Assembly: GCF_000417875.1 (NCBI RefSeq)
Contig: NW_006920896.1
Location: 151,307-182,352 of the forward strand
Origin: Pseudozyma flocculosa PF-1
Lineage: Eukaryota > Basidiomycota > Ustilaginomycetes > Ustilaginales > Ustilaginaceae
Direction: 5' to 3'
Length of the DNA: 31,046 nucleotides
The notes under the pieces are model-generated. The model worked only from the letters and a program-made list of their open reading frames with translations, had not been told where the DNA came from and did no database searches. This document shows, piece by piece, positions 18,107 through 28,217 of the stretch (positions are counted from its first letter, which is position 1; every line of letters starts with the position of its first letter). The position numbers and the translations under genes were made by a program.

Positions 18107-19322
18107 ATGTCCGGCGAAGCGTCCACATCACGCATCTCGGACCCGTTCCAGCCACAGACAGCAGCGACGACGACGGCGCGCGCACACGACTACAACCAGG
18201 CCCCGCGCACCGCACAGCACCCGCATCAGCACCCACACCAGCACCAGCACCAGCATCAGCACCAGCATCAGCAGGCTAGAGCAGGCAGCAGCGGCGGCGG
18301 TGGCGGTGGCGGTGGCGGTCCCACGTCCTCGGTCTCTTCGCCCGCAGGCTCGCTGCTACGCCACGTGGACGCCACCAGCAACGCGGCCACCACGCCCAAC
18401 TCGACAACCACAACCCCCGCACCCGGCACCGGCGGCGGGGGTGGCGGCGGTGAAGGCGGGAGCAGCAGCACGACGACGACGACGACCTCATCCCCGCACC
18501 TCGCGCACATCAACCCGCTCACCCACCCGCTCTACACGACCCTCTTCCCGCCCGCCGACCTGCCCATCGCCAACATCTCGCGCATCATGAAGCGCAGCCT
18601 GCCCGACAACGCCAAGATCGCAAAGGACGCAAAGGAGTGCGTCCAGGACTGCGTCTCGGAGCTCATCAGCTTCGTCACCAGCGAGGCCAGCGACAAGTGC
18701 GCCGCCGAAAAGAGAAAGACGATCAACGGCGACGATATCCTCTACGCCATGCGCGTACTCGGCTTTGACAACTACGAAGAGGTGCTCAAGGTCCACCTCA
18801 GCCGGTACAGGATGGTGAGTGGGCAGCGATCCACCCTGCGTGCCGCGGCGATCCTGCATAGCACGGCACGGCACGGCAAGGCATGGCATTGCAGTGGACC
18901 GCTTCGTTGGTGACAGGTCCACCTCAGTCGACTCTGTCCGGTCGGTCGGAAGCATGTAGCAGTTTTTCCCCCTCCTGACCGCCGTCTTGTTTCCCACCTC
19001 GTCATCTGCGCTCCACCGAATGCAGGCCCAGGAGACGAACCCACGAGCGCGCAAACGAGCGCACAAGGCTTCGTCAAACGCCCCCGGCGCACCGGGCGGC
19101 ACCAGCGCCGACGCCGAGGCCGAGGCCGACAACGAGGAACCAGAGGACCACGACGGTGCCGCCGCAGCCCCGGCCGGCGCGACATCGAACCTACCCTCGC
19201 AGCAGTACGATGCACAGTACAACGACCACCACCACCACCACCAACACCAACAACACCAACATCGTCACCACCACCACCAGGCTGCACGGTCAGGAGCGGG
19301 CGTGGAATCATTACCTCGTTGA
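18107..19322 (+). CDS. HAP3: HAP3 / NF-YB histone-fold subunit of the CCAAT-binding complex
   Basis: Two exons, 18107-18814 and 19026-19322, give 334 residues. HAP3 dimerises with HAP5 through its histone fold and, with HAP2, binds CCAAT boxes; in fungi the complex controls respiration, iron and redox genes. The histone fold spans about 152-236 ([76 protein letters not shown]). The intron (donor GTGAGT at 18815, acceptor TGCAG at 19025, phase 0) sits at the end of the fold. The N-terminal 150 residues are low complexity: a His-Gln repeat near 18220-18272, poly-Gly and Thr/Ser runs. The C-terminal exon is acidic, then His/Gln rich (near 19227-19279). The core is certain; exon 2 beyond the fold is less so. 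Confidence 0.92.
18220..18272 (+). repeat. CAGCAC/CATCAG repeat encoding a His-Gln tract in HAP3
   Basis: Alternating CAC/CAT and CAG codons encode a run of His-Gln dipeptides in the N-terminal region. Synonymous alternation (CAC against CAT) within the tract suggests it is not only a fresh slippage product. Confidence 0.7.
18815..19025 (+). other. Intron of HAP3
   Basis: 211 bp, donor ATG|GTGAGT and acceptor AATGCAG. It contains a GGCAC/GGCAT pentanucleotide tract at 18861-18890, the reverse complement of the repeat type upstream of ALG3. The frame read through the donor ends at 18913. Confidence 0.8.
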
Positions 19323-19711
19323 TGCCTGGCCCCCTCCTCTTCCGGGGGCTCGTTCGGGCGCGCCGGGCTCCCTTCTACCTCACGACGCCGCCAACGTCGT
19401 CAAAACGCGCCGATGCCGCCCGCCCCGCCCGGCACCAAGACAACACCTACACTACGTACTGCCGCCTGCTGCGGCTGTTGTACCACCAGACCCAGACCCA
19501 CCCTCTCGGCGCTCGCTCGCCCTCGAGCCAACCGGCCGCTGCGCCGCTCGAGTGGCGCCGTCGAGGCTCTGTAAGCCTCACCTGTACTTGTACCGCCCTG
19601 CCCATCCCCGTGCTCATCCAAACGCCAGCGACAGCGACAGCGCCAGCACCACCTCGAGGTGGCCCGACCGACCTCCCGACCTCCCGACCGACCTTTGAAG
19701 GCAAATGGAGG
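19323..19711. other. Convergent intergenic region, HAP3 / FAB1
   Basis: About 390 bp between convergent stop codons. It carries a CCGACC/TCCCGACC repeat near 19667-19696 but no gene. Confidence 0.5.
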
Positions 19712-22700
19712 CTAGAGGACAGGATCCAACCTCGTCCTCTGCATGGAGCCGGGTTGCTGAGCCCGGCGCCTTTGCTGCTGCCCCTGCCCCTGCCCCTGCC
19801 CCTGCTGCTGCTGCTGCTGCTGCTGTAGCGGCAGCTCGGGATCGAGCGTGGGCAGACAGGGCACGCCGACGACGTAGCCCTGGAGCGCCGACACGAAGCG
19901 CGCGGCGTACTCGGCGGGCGGGAGGATGGTGACGTTGCCCTTGGCCTCGAGGCCGGACTTGAGCGCCTTTTTCGACGAGCTCTCGAGCTGCTTGGCCAGC
20001 GTAAACGCGCCCAGGAAGTCGACGATGCGGCATCGGAACACGGGCCNNNNNNNNNNNNNNNNNNNNAGTCGACGATGCGGCATCGGAACACGGGCCGCTG
20101 CTGCCGTCGCTGCTGGCGTGCCGACCCCGCACCGCCCGTCGTCGTCGCGGCGTCGTCGGCGTCGGCACCCGCGTCCGCATCGGCATCGTCGGACGCGGCG
20201 TCACCGTCCTCGTCCTCATCCTCGCCCTCGCCTGCTGCTGTCGATGGCGGCGCAGGGGGCGTCTCGATGACACCGAGGAGGAGCGAGTAGTCCATGATGT
20301 TGGAGGCGGTGAGGAACTGCGTGTCGTTGTTGAGCGCGCGGCAGAAGAGATCGCGCTGCGACTCGGCGACAAAGGCCTTGGCCTTGTATCGCCCGATCCA
20401 GTCGCTGTCCCACCAGACGGTGCCACCAGCATCGCCCACGGTCGCCGCCGCCGATGCCGCAGCCGCTGCGTCGGCCGACGTCGATCCCGACGCCGATGCC
20501 GCCGCAGCCGCCGCCGACGAAGACGTAGGGCGTCCCGACGCTGTTGTAGACGCAGAAGAAGCGGCGCCGGCGGCGTGGAGTGGCGTGTCGGCTGCCGTGG
20601 CGCCACCAGCGGTCGTTCGTGGCGTCGATGTGGCCGTCGAGAAACCGCTCGTCGATGCCAAGCCAGCCGCCCTGGCCGGCGTGGCCGTCGTCGAGCCATC
20701 TCCGACGGCCATCGCCGCATCCGTTGCCGCCGCCGCCGCCGGTTGCTGCTGCTGCTGCTGCTGCTGCTGTTGCGGGCTGACTTTGGCCTTGCGATCCTTG
20801 ATGCCCTTGAGGTCGAAGCGCACCGAGCGGCCGCCATCGCCGGCCCACAGGTTCTCCTGCACCATGACATTCATCTTGAGCCTCGTCTCGCCCGTCTTGA
20901 TGTCCTTGATCTTGATGGAGTAGACGCCGGCGATTTTGACGAGGAGCGTGGGACAGTCGTTGACGACCGAGTTCATCATATAGCGCAGGTAGGCGGGCGC
21001 AAACTCGAGAAAGGCCTCCTTTTCGTCGACGGACCACACCGTCAGCAGCTGCTTGCCAATGTAGCGCTCGTCGCGCGTCTTGAAAAAGGCGCTCTTGCTC
21101 TTGCCGCCCGTCGTGCTCCACGGCTGGCACCGGCTGAGGCTGTGGGCAAAGTCGTCGTCGACGCCCCACTTTTGGCGCAGCGCCGCAAACTCTTCGGCGA
21201 ACCACGAGACGCACGAAATCTTGGTGTTGCTGTGGATCAGGTTGTGCTTGATGTGCGGGCTCTCGGCGGCCGCGCCGGCTCCCGCCGCCGAGGCCGACGA
21301 GGCGTGGACCGAGGGCGTGGGCAGGGCGCTGCTCGGGGCCAGCGACACGCCATCCAGGGTGCGCGCCGATGCCGCCGTGCTGGCCACGCTCTCGCTAATC
21401 GACCGCGTCGACTTGAGCGTCTGGCTGCGCGGTGGCACCCTCAGGCCCTGCTGCCCGTGGCCGAGCGTCCAGTACGGGCTGCTGCTGCTGATGGCGGATC
21501 CGGCGCCTGCCTCGTCGTCCTGAGGCGCGCAGCAATCTCGATTTGCACCCGGCACGACGTCGTCACCCGCGGCATCCTTGGAAAAGATGCCCGCCAGCGA
21601 GTGCGGCCGGGCGGGGATCTGGGTGATCTGGGCACGATACGTGCTGTCGGTAGCCGCCGAGCTGATCGTACTCGTGTTGCCCTTCTGCAACGACGATGGC
21701 GGCGCCGGGCGCTGCATCAGCGAGGATGACCTCGGCGTGGGCTGCTGCTGCTGCTGCAGTCCCTGCGCGCGCGTCAAGCGGTCACGACGCGTCGAGGCGG
21801 TATCGATGAAGCTGCTCGTGTCAGACGTGCCGCCGTCATCGTCGTCATCCCCGTCGTCGCCGCCGCCGCCGCTGTCGAGGGCGTGGATGTCCTTCTTGCC
21901 GCTCGCCGCTTCGTCTGCTTGCTTGCCGCCCTCGGCCCCGCCTTCGACGTGGCTACTGCTGCTGCGACCATCGTCGTCCGGCGCGAGCATCGACGTGCGC
22001 GACGTCCGCCGATCGGAGACGGTCGACGACACGCTCGATCCGACGCGACGCAGCCGGAGCGAGAGGATTGACGTCTCGCGCGCCCGCTTCTTGCGCTTCA
22101 GCGTCGTCCGGACGGGTTCCGGCTCGTAGAAGACCTCATCCGTATCCGGATCCAGCTGCGAGACGGGCACGTTGCGGTGCGCCTTTTCGCGCAGCGGCGA
22201 GCTCGAGACAAAGCTGGATCCCGACGAGATCTGCGAGCCGGACCCCTCGACGATGCCCCGACGCCACAGAAGCACGTCCTCCTCTTTGCTCTTGCCAAAG
22301 TAGTCGCCGCCCTCGTCCGGCGGCTCCTGCCAGGTGCCGAGCTCCGTTTTGAAGTCGCGCGAGCTGAGCGAAAAGGCGATGATCGACAGCGGCTCGCTCT
22401 CGCGTACCAGGTACTGCGAGCCCGGGAAGGCGTGGCGGCCGGATGAGAAGTACTCGGGCTCGTCGTACGAGCACCGACCCAGCTGCGCCTGCTCGGTCTT
22501 TGTAAGATGCTTCTTGATCCAGGCGCTCAGCCGGTTCTTGGCAGACTTGGCGCGGTCGGCAAACGCTTTGCGAATACCGTTGACGTTCTCAAAGCCTGCA
22601 CGCGGCCGGGGACGGAGCAGAGAGCAGAGCACAGACGCGCCAGCTTGATCAGCTTACCTGTCGTCACTCGACATCCATGACCAGCTGGCAGCGGCTACGG

Positions 22701-25700
22701 GACTCACCTCGAATTCCCTTAAGCGCATCGTACAGCTCGAATTCGTCGGTCCGCAGCGAGACCTGAAGCCGGGCGAGGAGCGTCAGAGGCTCGGCGACGG
22801 TACCAGAGACTGTCGTCCGCGAGTCGACGCTGCGCGCCAAGCTGCCGCCGTCAAAGGCCTTATCGCCATCGGCCCCGTCCTCGGCAAACATGGCCGCATC
22901 GATCGGGTTGCGGCGGATCGTCTTGCCCGTCTCGTCGAGCTCTCGCGCCACGAAGAGGTCCTCGAGCGCCGTCATCTGCTGTTTGGCCGAGGCAAAGAAC
23001 TTCTGCACCTCGAGCCGCGTGTCCTCCAGCACCGCCTGGAGCGCGCCGCTCTGCGCCTTGGCCCGCTTCTCGCGACCTCGTCTGCGGTTGGCCGCTGCAG
23101 CCTCTGCGGAGATGGGCTTGGGCCGTCCGTGCATGACGGGGCCATCGATGACCAGATCGTAGACGCGGATGGGCTGGGTGACGACCTTGATGACGGCGCG
23201 GCCGGATCGAAACATGCGTAGCAGGTGCGCCCCCTCGGCCACGCTTCGGCTGGCCTCGTCCCGCCCCTCTCGCAGCTGCTTCTGGAGGCCCGCATCGGTG
23301 CGCACGCCTTGCTGTTTGGCTTGTCGACCAGCATCTTCCAATCCTCCCACCCTCTGCAGGGCCGGGTGGTAGAGGATGGCCTCGAGGTAGCGCGCAAACG
23401 ACATCAGATAGGTCGACTCGGACATCGGCCGAGCGCGCCCCTGCCAGCCGCTCGACCCGTTGGCGTTCCACATCCAGATGCTGCTCTCGCTGCTCGTTTT
23501 GCCGTCGACGAGCACCTGCGTGCCCCGCTCGGCAGCCTGCACCGCCGTCTCGGCCACGGCCACGGCCGTCTTCGCCGCCTCCTTGTCCGTGCGCAGAGCC
23601 GCCGCGACGGCCGAGATGTCGGCGTCATTCGATGCGATCGAGGCGTCTTCGCTTGGCACGTCTCGCGATCGTTCGGACTCGTCGCCGACACCCCCTTCGG
23701 CCCCTTGCTTGCCCGCAGTCGCAGCAGCGGGGCCGCTGGCGGTATGGGTCCCCACTGTCGCGGCGGGCAGCATGGTGGCGGTGACTTTGACGTGGAATTC
23801 GCCATGCAAAAAGTGGACCCGCTGCTCCGGGGCGACAGGGCGCTTATCGGAGGTCGCAGCACCGCCGTTGGCGCTGGCACCCTCCTCGGCCTCGAGGGAG
23901 CCAGCGCGGACGCAGAGCTCCTCAACCACCTGGCCCAGCGGAACGTCGCGGCTGTTGCTGAGCCGCTGGTAGAAGGCGACCTCCTCTCGGCGGAAGCCAT
24001 TGACGACGACGCCACCCGAGCGCCGCACTTCTGCGCTCAGCAGCTGATGCCCGCGCCGTGAGGCGGTGCTCTGTAGACTGTGCAGGGAGGCAGCGCTCGA
24101 TCGCACCGTCCCTTCCTTGACGCCGACCTGCGGGTGCAGCTCGCCGGTGGCAGAGATGCCGTTTGAAGGTGTGGCAAACGTGACCCCCTCGGCGCGGTCC
24201 TCGCACAGGAAGCCGATCGACTGCAAGCGCATGAAGGCGTCGATGTAGGCCTGGGCGTCGACGCCCGCGACCTGCTGCCGGTAGAAGCTCAACATCGCCA
24301 GCTCAGGCGACGAAGTCAGGGGAGAAGGCCCCGGTTCCGCTGGCGGGAACTTGGTCACGCGCACCGGCTGCAATGTTTTCGTGGCGACGGCAGAGGCCTG
24401 ACTGACCTCGGACGAGGAGCGGTTGGGGACGCTGGCGCGGCGTTCGCGGAGGAGGGCAGGCTGTTGCGGTTCAGCATCGCCGGCATCCTGCTCGCCGTGC
24501 GGCGCCGCTTCCGGCAGGACCCTGCCAAACACGCCGATCAGCCGCCCGAGTTTGGCGTTGGCTCTGCTGCTCAGCGAGGCCGAGCTGTGGTCCGACGGGT
24601 CGCGTGAGTGAAGCGAGCCAAACGTGGCTCCGATCGAGCTGGTGATCGACGAGATCGATGAGCGGGGCTCGTGCTGAGAGATCGTCTTGGACCGAGGCAG
24701 GCCATCGCCCACGCTACCCTTGGACGACCTCCGCCGCTCGAAACCTGCGCTGCCGTCGCCATGGCCCGACATGGTCCTCGACAGCTGCAGCGACCGCTTG
24801 CGCGCAACGCCGCCACCGCCTGTGGCGTCTGCTCCATCGGCTTCGTCCTCGGCCGCGGCGGCAGCGCCTCCATCGACAGAGGCCGGGTGGCCTCGGGCAT
24901 GCAGCATACCCCAGAGACTCTTAGTCCAGCGTCGGGACGAGGAGGCCTTGTGGCTTTGGGTGGGCGACGAGGGTGACGACGTCTTCTCGGGCTCCGACGC
25001 CTGCGACTGCTCGGATTCGCCGCGGCTCAACGACGACGACAGGGTCGACTGGCGGCGGTGCGGCACATGCACGCCGGCAGGCAGGGGCTGTGGCAAGGTC
25101 GAGGCGGTCCTGGTCGGCACGCGAACGACCTTTGGCCGGGCGGCGTCCGAGTCGCGCAGGAAGCTCGTCTCGAGGATCATCGAGCATCCGGCGTAGACTG
25201 CCAGCTCGAGGATCGACGACATCGCCTGCTTCTCGCGCGCGTCCTTGACCTTGATGTGAAAGCTTCCACCGATCAGTTTGACACGGTCGAGGTGGTCTTG
25301 CCGATCCTGTGGCCGGCGCACCTCGACCGCCCCGCCACCAAAAATGTCATCGCCTTCGAACACCTCGGGCATCCACACGACCGGCCGATCATCCTCCGCT
25401 GCCGCGACTTTGGCGGCCCTCGCCGTCCGGTCGGATCGGGTCGAGATGTTCGAGATCGTCTGTGGACCGTCGACGCGCAGCTGCTCAGCCAGCGCCTGGC
25501 CCTGCTTGCTGTTCTTGGCCTTGAGTGTGTCCCTGCCCTCGTCGCTCTCTTCCTCCACCTCAAAGTCCGCGAGCAGCCGGCAGACGACCATCTTGGCCCA
25601 CTCGTCGCACCCCTTGCCGAGCATCGCCAGGTACTCGCGCTCGGCCTTTTCGAGCGCCGCCGTCTCTGCTGCTTCGGCCTCGGTGAGGTAGCTCGTGGTC

Positions 25701-27304
25701 GATCGCAGGCTCGGCCGACTCGATTGGTGCGCCAGACGCTGCGAGATGCCCTCGGCGAAGGCATCCGTGCCACCCTCGCCCTTGTGCATCGCCTGCGCCT
25801 TGGCCCGGAGAGCAGCTCCGGAAGCCGCATTGAGCGAGGCGAGGTGCTCCATCGCCTTGCTCGGTGGGGCAAGGACAGGTGGCGCAGGCACCGGCGCGGC
25901 CGCTCCATCGGTCATCGCCGTCGTCGCATCGCGTTCCTTTGCCGAGCCGGAGGCATCCTGGCCGACTGATGCATCCGCTGCTACAGGCTCGCTCGAGTCA
26001 TCTGGTACCGCTGGCGCCGTGCTCGAAGGTGATGGTGAGCTGGCTTCAGTCACAGGCTCGGGGGTGGCCGTGCCGCTCAGAGCAGTCGTGGGCGTCGACT
26101 TGGCCAGAAAGTTGGGGCGGCCGCCGTGCGGCTTCATGAGCGCCTCAGAGACCCTGCGAGAGGCCGGAGGGGCGGAACGATGAGGCGTCGTGGATGCTGC
26201 CGTTTCGTCGCCATCGTCAACAGCCTCCACGCTTGGCTCGTTTGGCCCGGGGTACCGGCCGTAGAGGGTCTCGACTCCTGCAGCGGGTCCGTAGTTGCGG
26301 ACAAACCACACGGCATTGCTGAGGATTTTGATGGCAACGTCACGCTTCCTGATGCGCGGGTCGCCGCCAAAGGGCTGAAAGGCCTCTTCGGCGTGCTGCG
26401 CGTCGCAGGCTGCCAGGTCGGCCGGAAGGGGCGGCAGAGTGCCACGCTGGGCCTCGCGGTAGGCGCGGCCGAGGGCAGCAGCAGGCCATGCGAACCGGGC
26501 CCACTTGGACGTCGAGCCCTGCGTCGAGTCTGCTTGGCTGGCACTGGCAGCGGCCGCGTTGCGGAGCTGGGCCTCGGCCCTCCAGCGGATCGAAGCGGTC
26601 CTCTGCAATGAGGCGAGCACCTCTCGCTTCGAGAGGTACTCGAGTGCTTCTGCGAGCGCATCATAGAGGCTTTCGAGCAGTCGGGCGTCGACGACGTACC
26701 CTGACACTCCCGTCGCGGCTTCGGAGGAGAGCGGCAGCTGACAGGGCGGTGCCAGGGCGGCGTAGTGGAGGATGGTGAGAAGGTGCTGTGAGCTCTGGTC
26801 GTCGAGGCCGCCGTCGAGCTGCTGCTTCTGGCGCTTGGGAAAGAGGAGGGAGCCGTTGGCGGGCGTGGCAGCGTCGACGCTCTCTGGTAGCGACTCGGGC
26901 CACCAGTCCTCGGCGTCCCTGAGCTCGTCTTCTAGCCTGCGGTTGCTAGAGCTGCTGTCGCCGAGCCGGGAGCGGTCATCGTCGTCGGTGTCGTTTTCGC
27001 CGGGGAGCTGGGGCAAGGGTTTGCGAATGAGGCGCCTCCTGGTGGCGAGGGAGAGCTCGATGCTGGCCTTCCAGTTGGAGGTCTTGGATGTGGGGCTGGC
27101 GGTGGGCGAGAGGTCGGAGAATGAGGCTGCGTCGTCGCGAGGTGATGTCGATGATGGTGGTGCGGGCGCCGTGTGAGTGGGCGTCGTTGATGGCGATTGG
27201 CTCAGAGACGTGGATCGGTTGGGTCTGGGGGTGTGAGGGTAAAGGTTTGGGCTGTGTGTCGCGGCGATGCGGTTGGGCCTGGGCGTGACCTCTGGGGCGG
27301 ACAT
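19712..27304 (-). CDS. FAB1: FAB1/PIKfyve-like phosphatidylinositol-3-phosphate 5-kinase, divergent; broken here only by an assembly gap
   Basis: Two exons, 27304-22708 and 22595-19712. Fab1 makes PI(3,5)P2 on vacuole and endosome membranes. Visible in order: a long unrecognised N-terminal region; a chaperonin-like remnant near residue 678 (GGSFHIKVKD, LAVYAGCSMILETSFL); the Fab1 middle region at about 1092-1385 (IWMW, MSESTYLMSFARYLEA, QPIRVYDLVI) without its usual cysteines; and a complete kinase domain from about 1990. The kinase has GKSKSAFFKTRDERYIGK, FDLKG (about 2125), NIMDYSLLLG (about 2299) and CRIVDFLGAFTLAKQLES. No FYVE domain is present. At 20047-20066 are 20 N flanked by identical 30-bp ends. 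If these are one overlap, removing 50 bp restores the frame and gives 2,476 residues. It could be a paralogue of a canonical Fab1 located elsewhere. Confidence 0.88.
20017..20096. repeat. Identical 30-bp ends on both sides of the N gap
   Basis: The 30 bases at 20017-20046 are repeated exactly at 20067-20096, directly flanking the Ns. This is what uncollapsed overlapping contig ends look like. The right copy encodes FRCRIVD continuing from the kinase, and the left copy encodes FRCRIVD continuing into FLGAFTL, so the two copies are the same piece of gene. Confidence 0.9.
20047..20066. other. Assembly gap of 20 N
   Basis: Twenty Ns inside the FAB1 kinase domain. The run is an exact round number and its flanks overlap, so the gap is likely of negative length rather than missing sequence. 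Any automatic gene model crossing it will change frame and misread the last ~100 residues. Confidence 0.95.
20425..20780 (-). other. Low-complexity insertion in the FAB1 kinase domain (poly-Gln, Ala/Ser/Thr)
   Basis: Between FDLKGIKDRKAK and WWDSDWIGRYKAK the protein has about 120 residues of Gln, Ala, Ser, Thr and Gly, including 11 consecutive Gln encoded mainly by CAG. A second, acidic insertion follows NIMDYSLLLGVIE (about 20110-20260). Both lie in loops between conserved kinase motifs. Confidence 0.75.
22596..22707 (-). other. Intron of FAB1
   Basis: Minus-strand donor CGAG|GTGAGT and acceptor CGTGCAG, 112 bp. The phase-1 join (G + GC) gives ALKGIRGFENVNGIRKAF. A second donor-like CAG|GTAAG at 22657 is unusable because the frame meets TGA at 22664-22666 before reaching it. 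Confidence 0.85.
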
Positions 27305-28034
27305 GTTGTCGTACGTTGGTCAGCAGTGCATGCAGACGGCGGGGGGGCAAGAGGCGTGCGTGGGAGGCGGAGCGTGGCGGTGATCGTGGCGGGTCCTTTG
27401 TGTGCTACAAGGAGCTGGGTATCGATGAACTGTCGTGACGGGTCATAGCATGGCAGGCGGGGAAATAGTGACTGGGGATTCCGTTGCTGCAGATGGGGCG
27501 AGAGAGTGCGAGGGCGAGAGAGGGGGAAAAGAGAGAGAGAGAGAAAGAGCGAGGGTCGAGGAGGGGATCGGGATGGGTGTTGGATGTGAGGCAGGGGGGG
27601 TCCCTTTGGGGCTGTCCTGATCCGTCCGTGCTGCGGTGACTGCGGCTAGAGCGCCGTGCGATGAGGGCGCGATGGATGGTGGGGGAGGGAAAGGTGGGGC
27701 GGTGGTATGGAAGGAGGCCGGGCAGCATGGAAAGGGGTGAACGGGAAGCAAGGCCAACACATCCAGGCAGCCAGGGGGTCGGGCGGGAAGCGGGGAGCGG
27801 GGAGCGGGCCAGCCTGCCAACCGCTTTCAGGGTCCAGGCGCGACCAAGCCAGCCAGCCAGGCAGCCAGCCAGACGCCCCTCTCCCTGATCTCACGCGGCC
27901 TCCTCTCCTCTCCTCAGGCACCCAGACGACGCACCTCGGCCTCCCCTGCACATCATCAGATAGACGCAGCAAAGTAGTGCCCGCTCCTCGATCCGCCAGA
28001 CAAACGCCCGATCTCATCCCGCACATCCACTGCA

Positions 28035-28086
28035 TCGACATCAACACCGACACCGACATCGACATCGACACCGATATCGACATGAC
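28035..28086. repeat. GACATC/GACACC hexanucleotide repeat
   Basis: About eight imperfect 6-bp units in tandem in intergenic DNA between FAB1 and eIF5B, a minisatellite-like tract. Confidence 0.6.
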
Positions 28087-28197
28087 AGGCAGACACCACG
28101 GCCCAAGAAATGCTCTCCAACCGGCTCGTGACGCCCCCAAGCCACCTGGCCACGCCGCTGCGCTTTTCCTCTGCGACAGATCTACAACCCGAGCGGC

Positions 28198-28214
28198 GGG
28201 GGGGGGGGGGGGGG
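28198..28214. repeat. Run of 17 G immediately after the eIF5B stop codon
   Basis: Seventeen consecutive G on the plus strand, i.e. C17 in the eIF5B transcript beginning 3 nt after its TAA. The length of such a run is error-prone in sequencing and should be treated as approximate. Confidence 0.7.
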
Positions 28215-28217
28215 CCT

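Larger units (their letters stand above)
27305..28217. other. Intergenic region, FAB1 promoter / eIF5B 3' end
   Basis: About 910 bp upstream of FAB1 and downstream of eIF5B. It holds a GAGA tract at 27531-27550, a CCAG-rich tract at 27847-27873, a GACATC/GACACC repeat at 28035-28086 and a run of 17 G at 28198-28214. I searched it for missing upstream FAB1 exons (a FYVE domain) and saw none. Confidence 0.5.

Noticed and set aside
19447..20046. Reading of FAB1 straight through the N gap in the same frame
   Set aside because: It produces a non-conserved Arg/Ser-rich tail, whereas the shifted frame after collapsing the duplicate overlap encodes the conserved kinase C-terminus.
22664..22707. Apparent end of a separate protein at SRSRCQLVMDVE
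   Set aside because: These codons lie after a GTGAGT donor; they are intron read-through and the two large frames are one FAB1 gene.
27305..28217. Missing FAB1 5' exon with a FYVE domain
   Set aside because: No WxxD, R(R/K)HHCR or paired CxxC pattern was seen on the minus strand in this interval.
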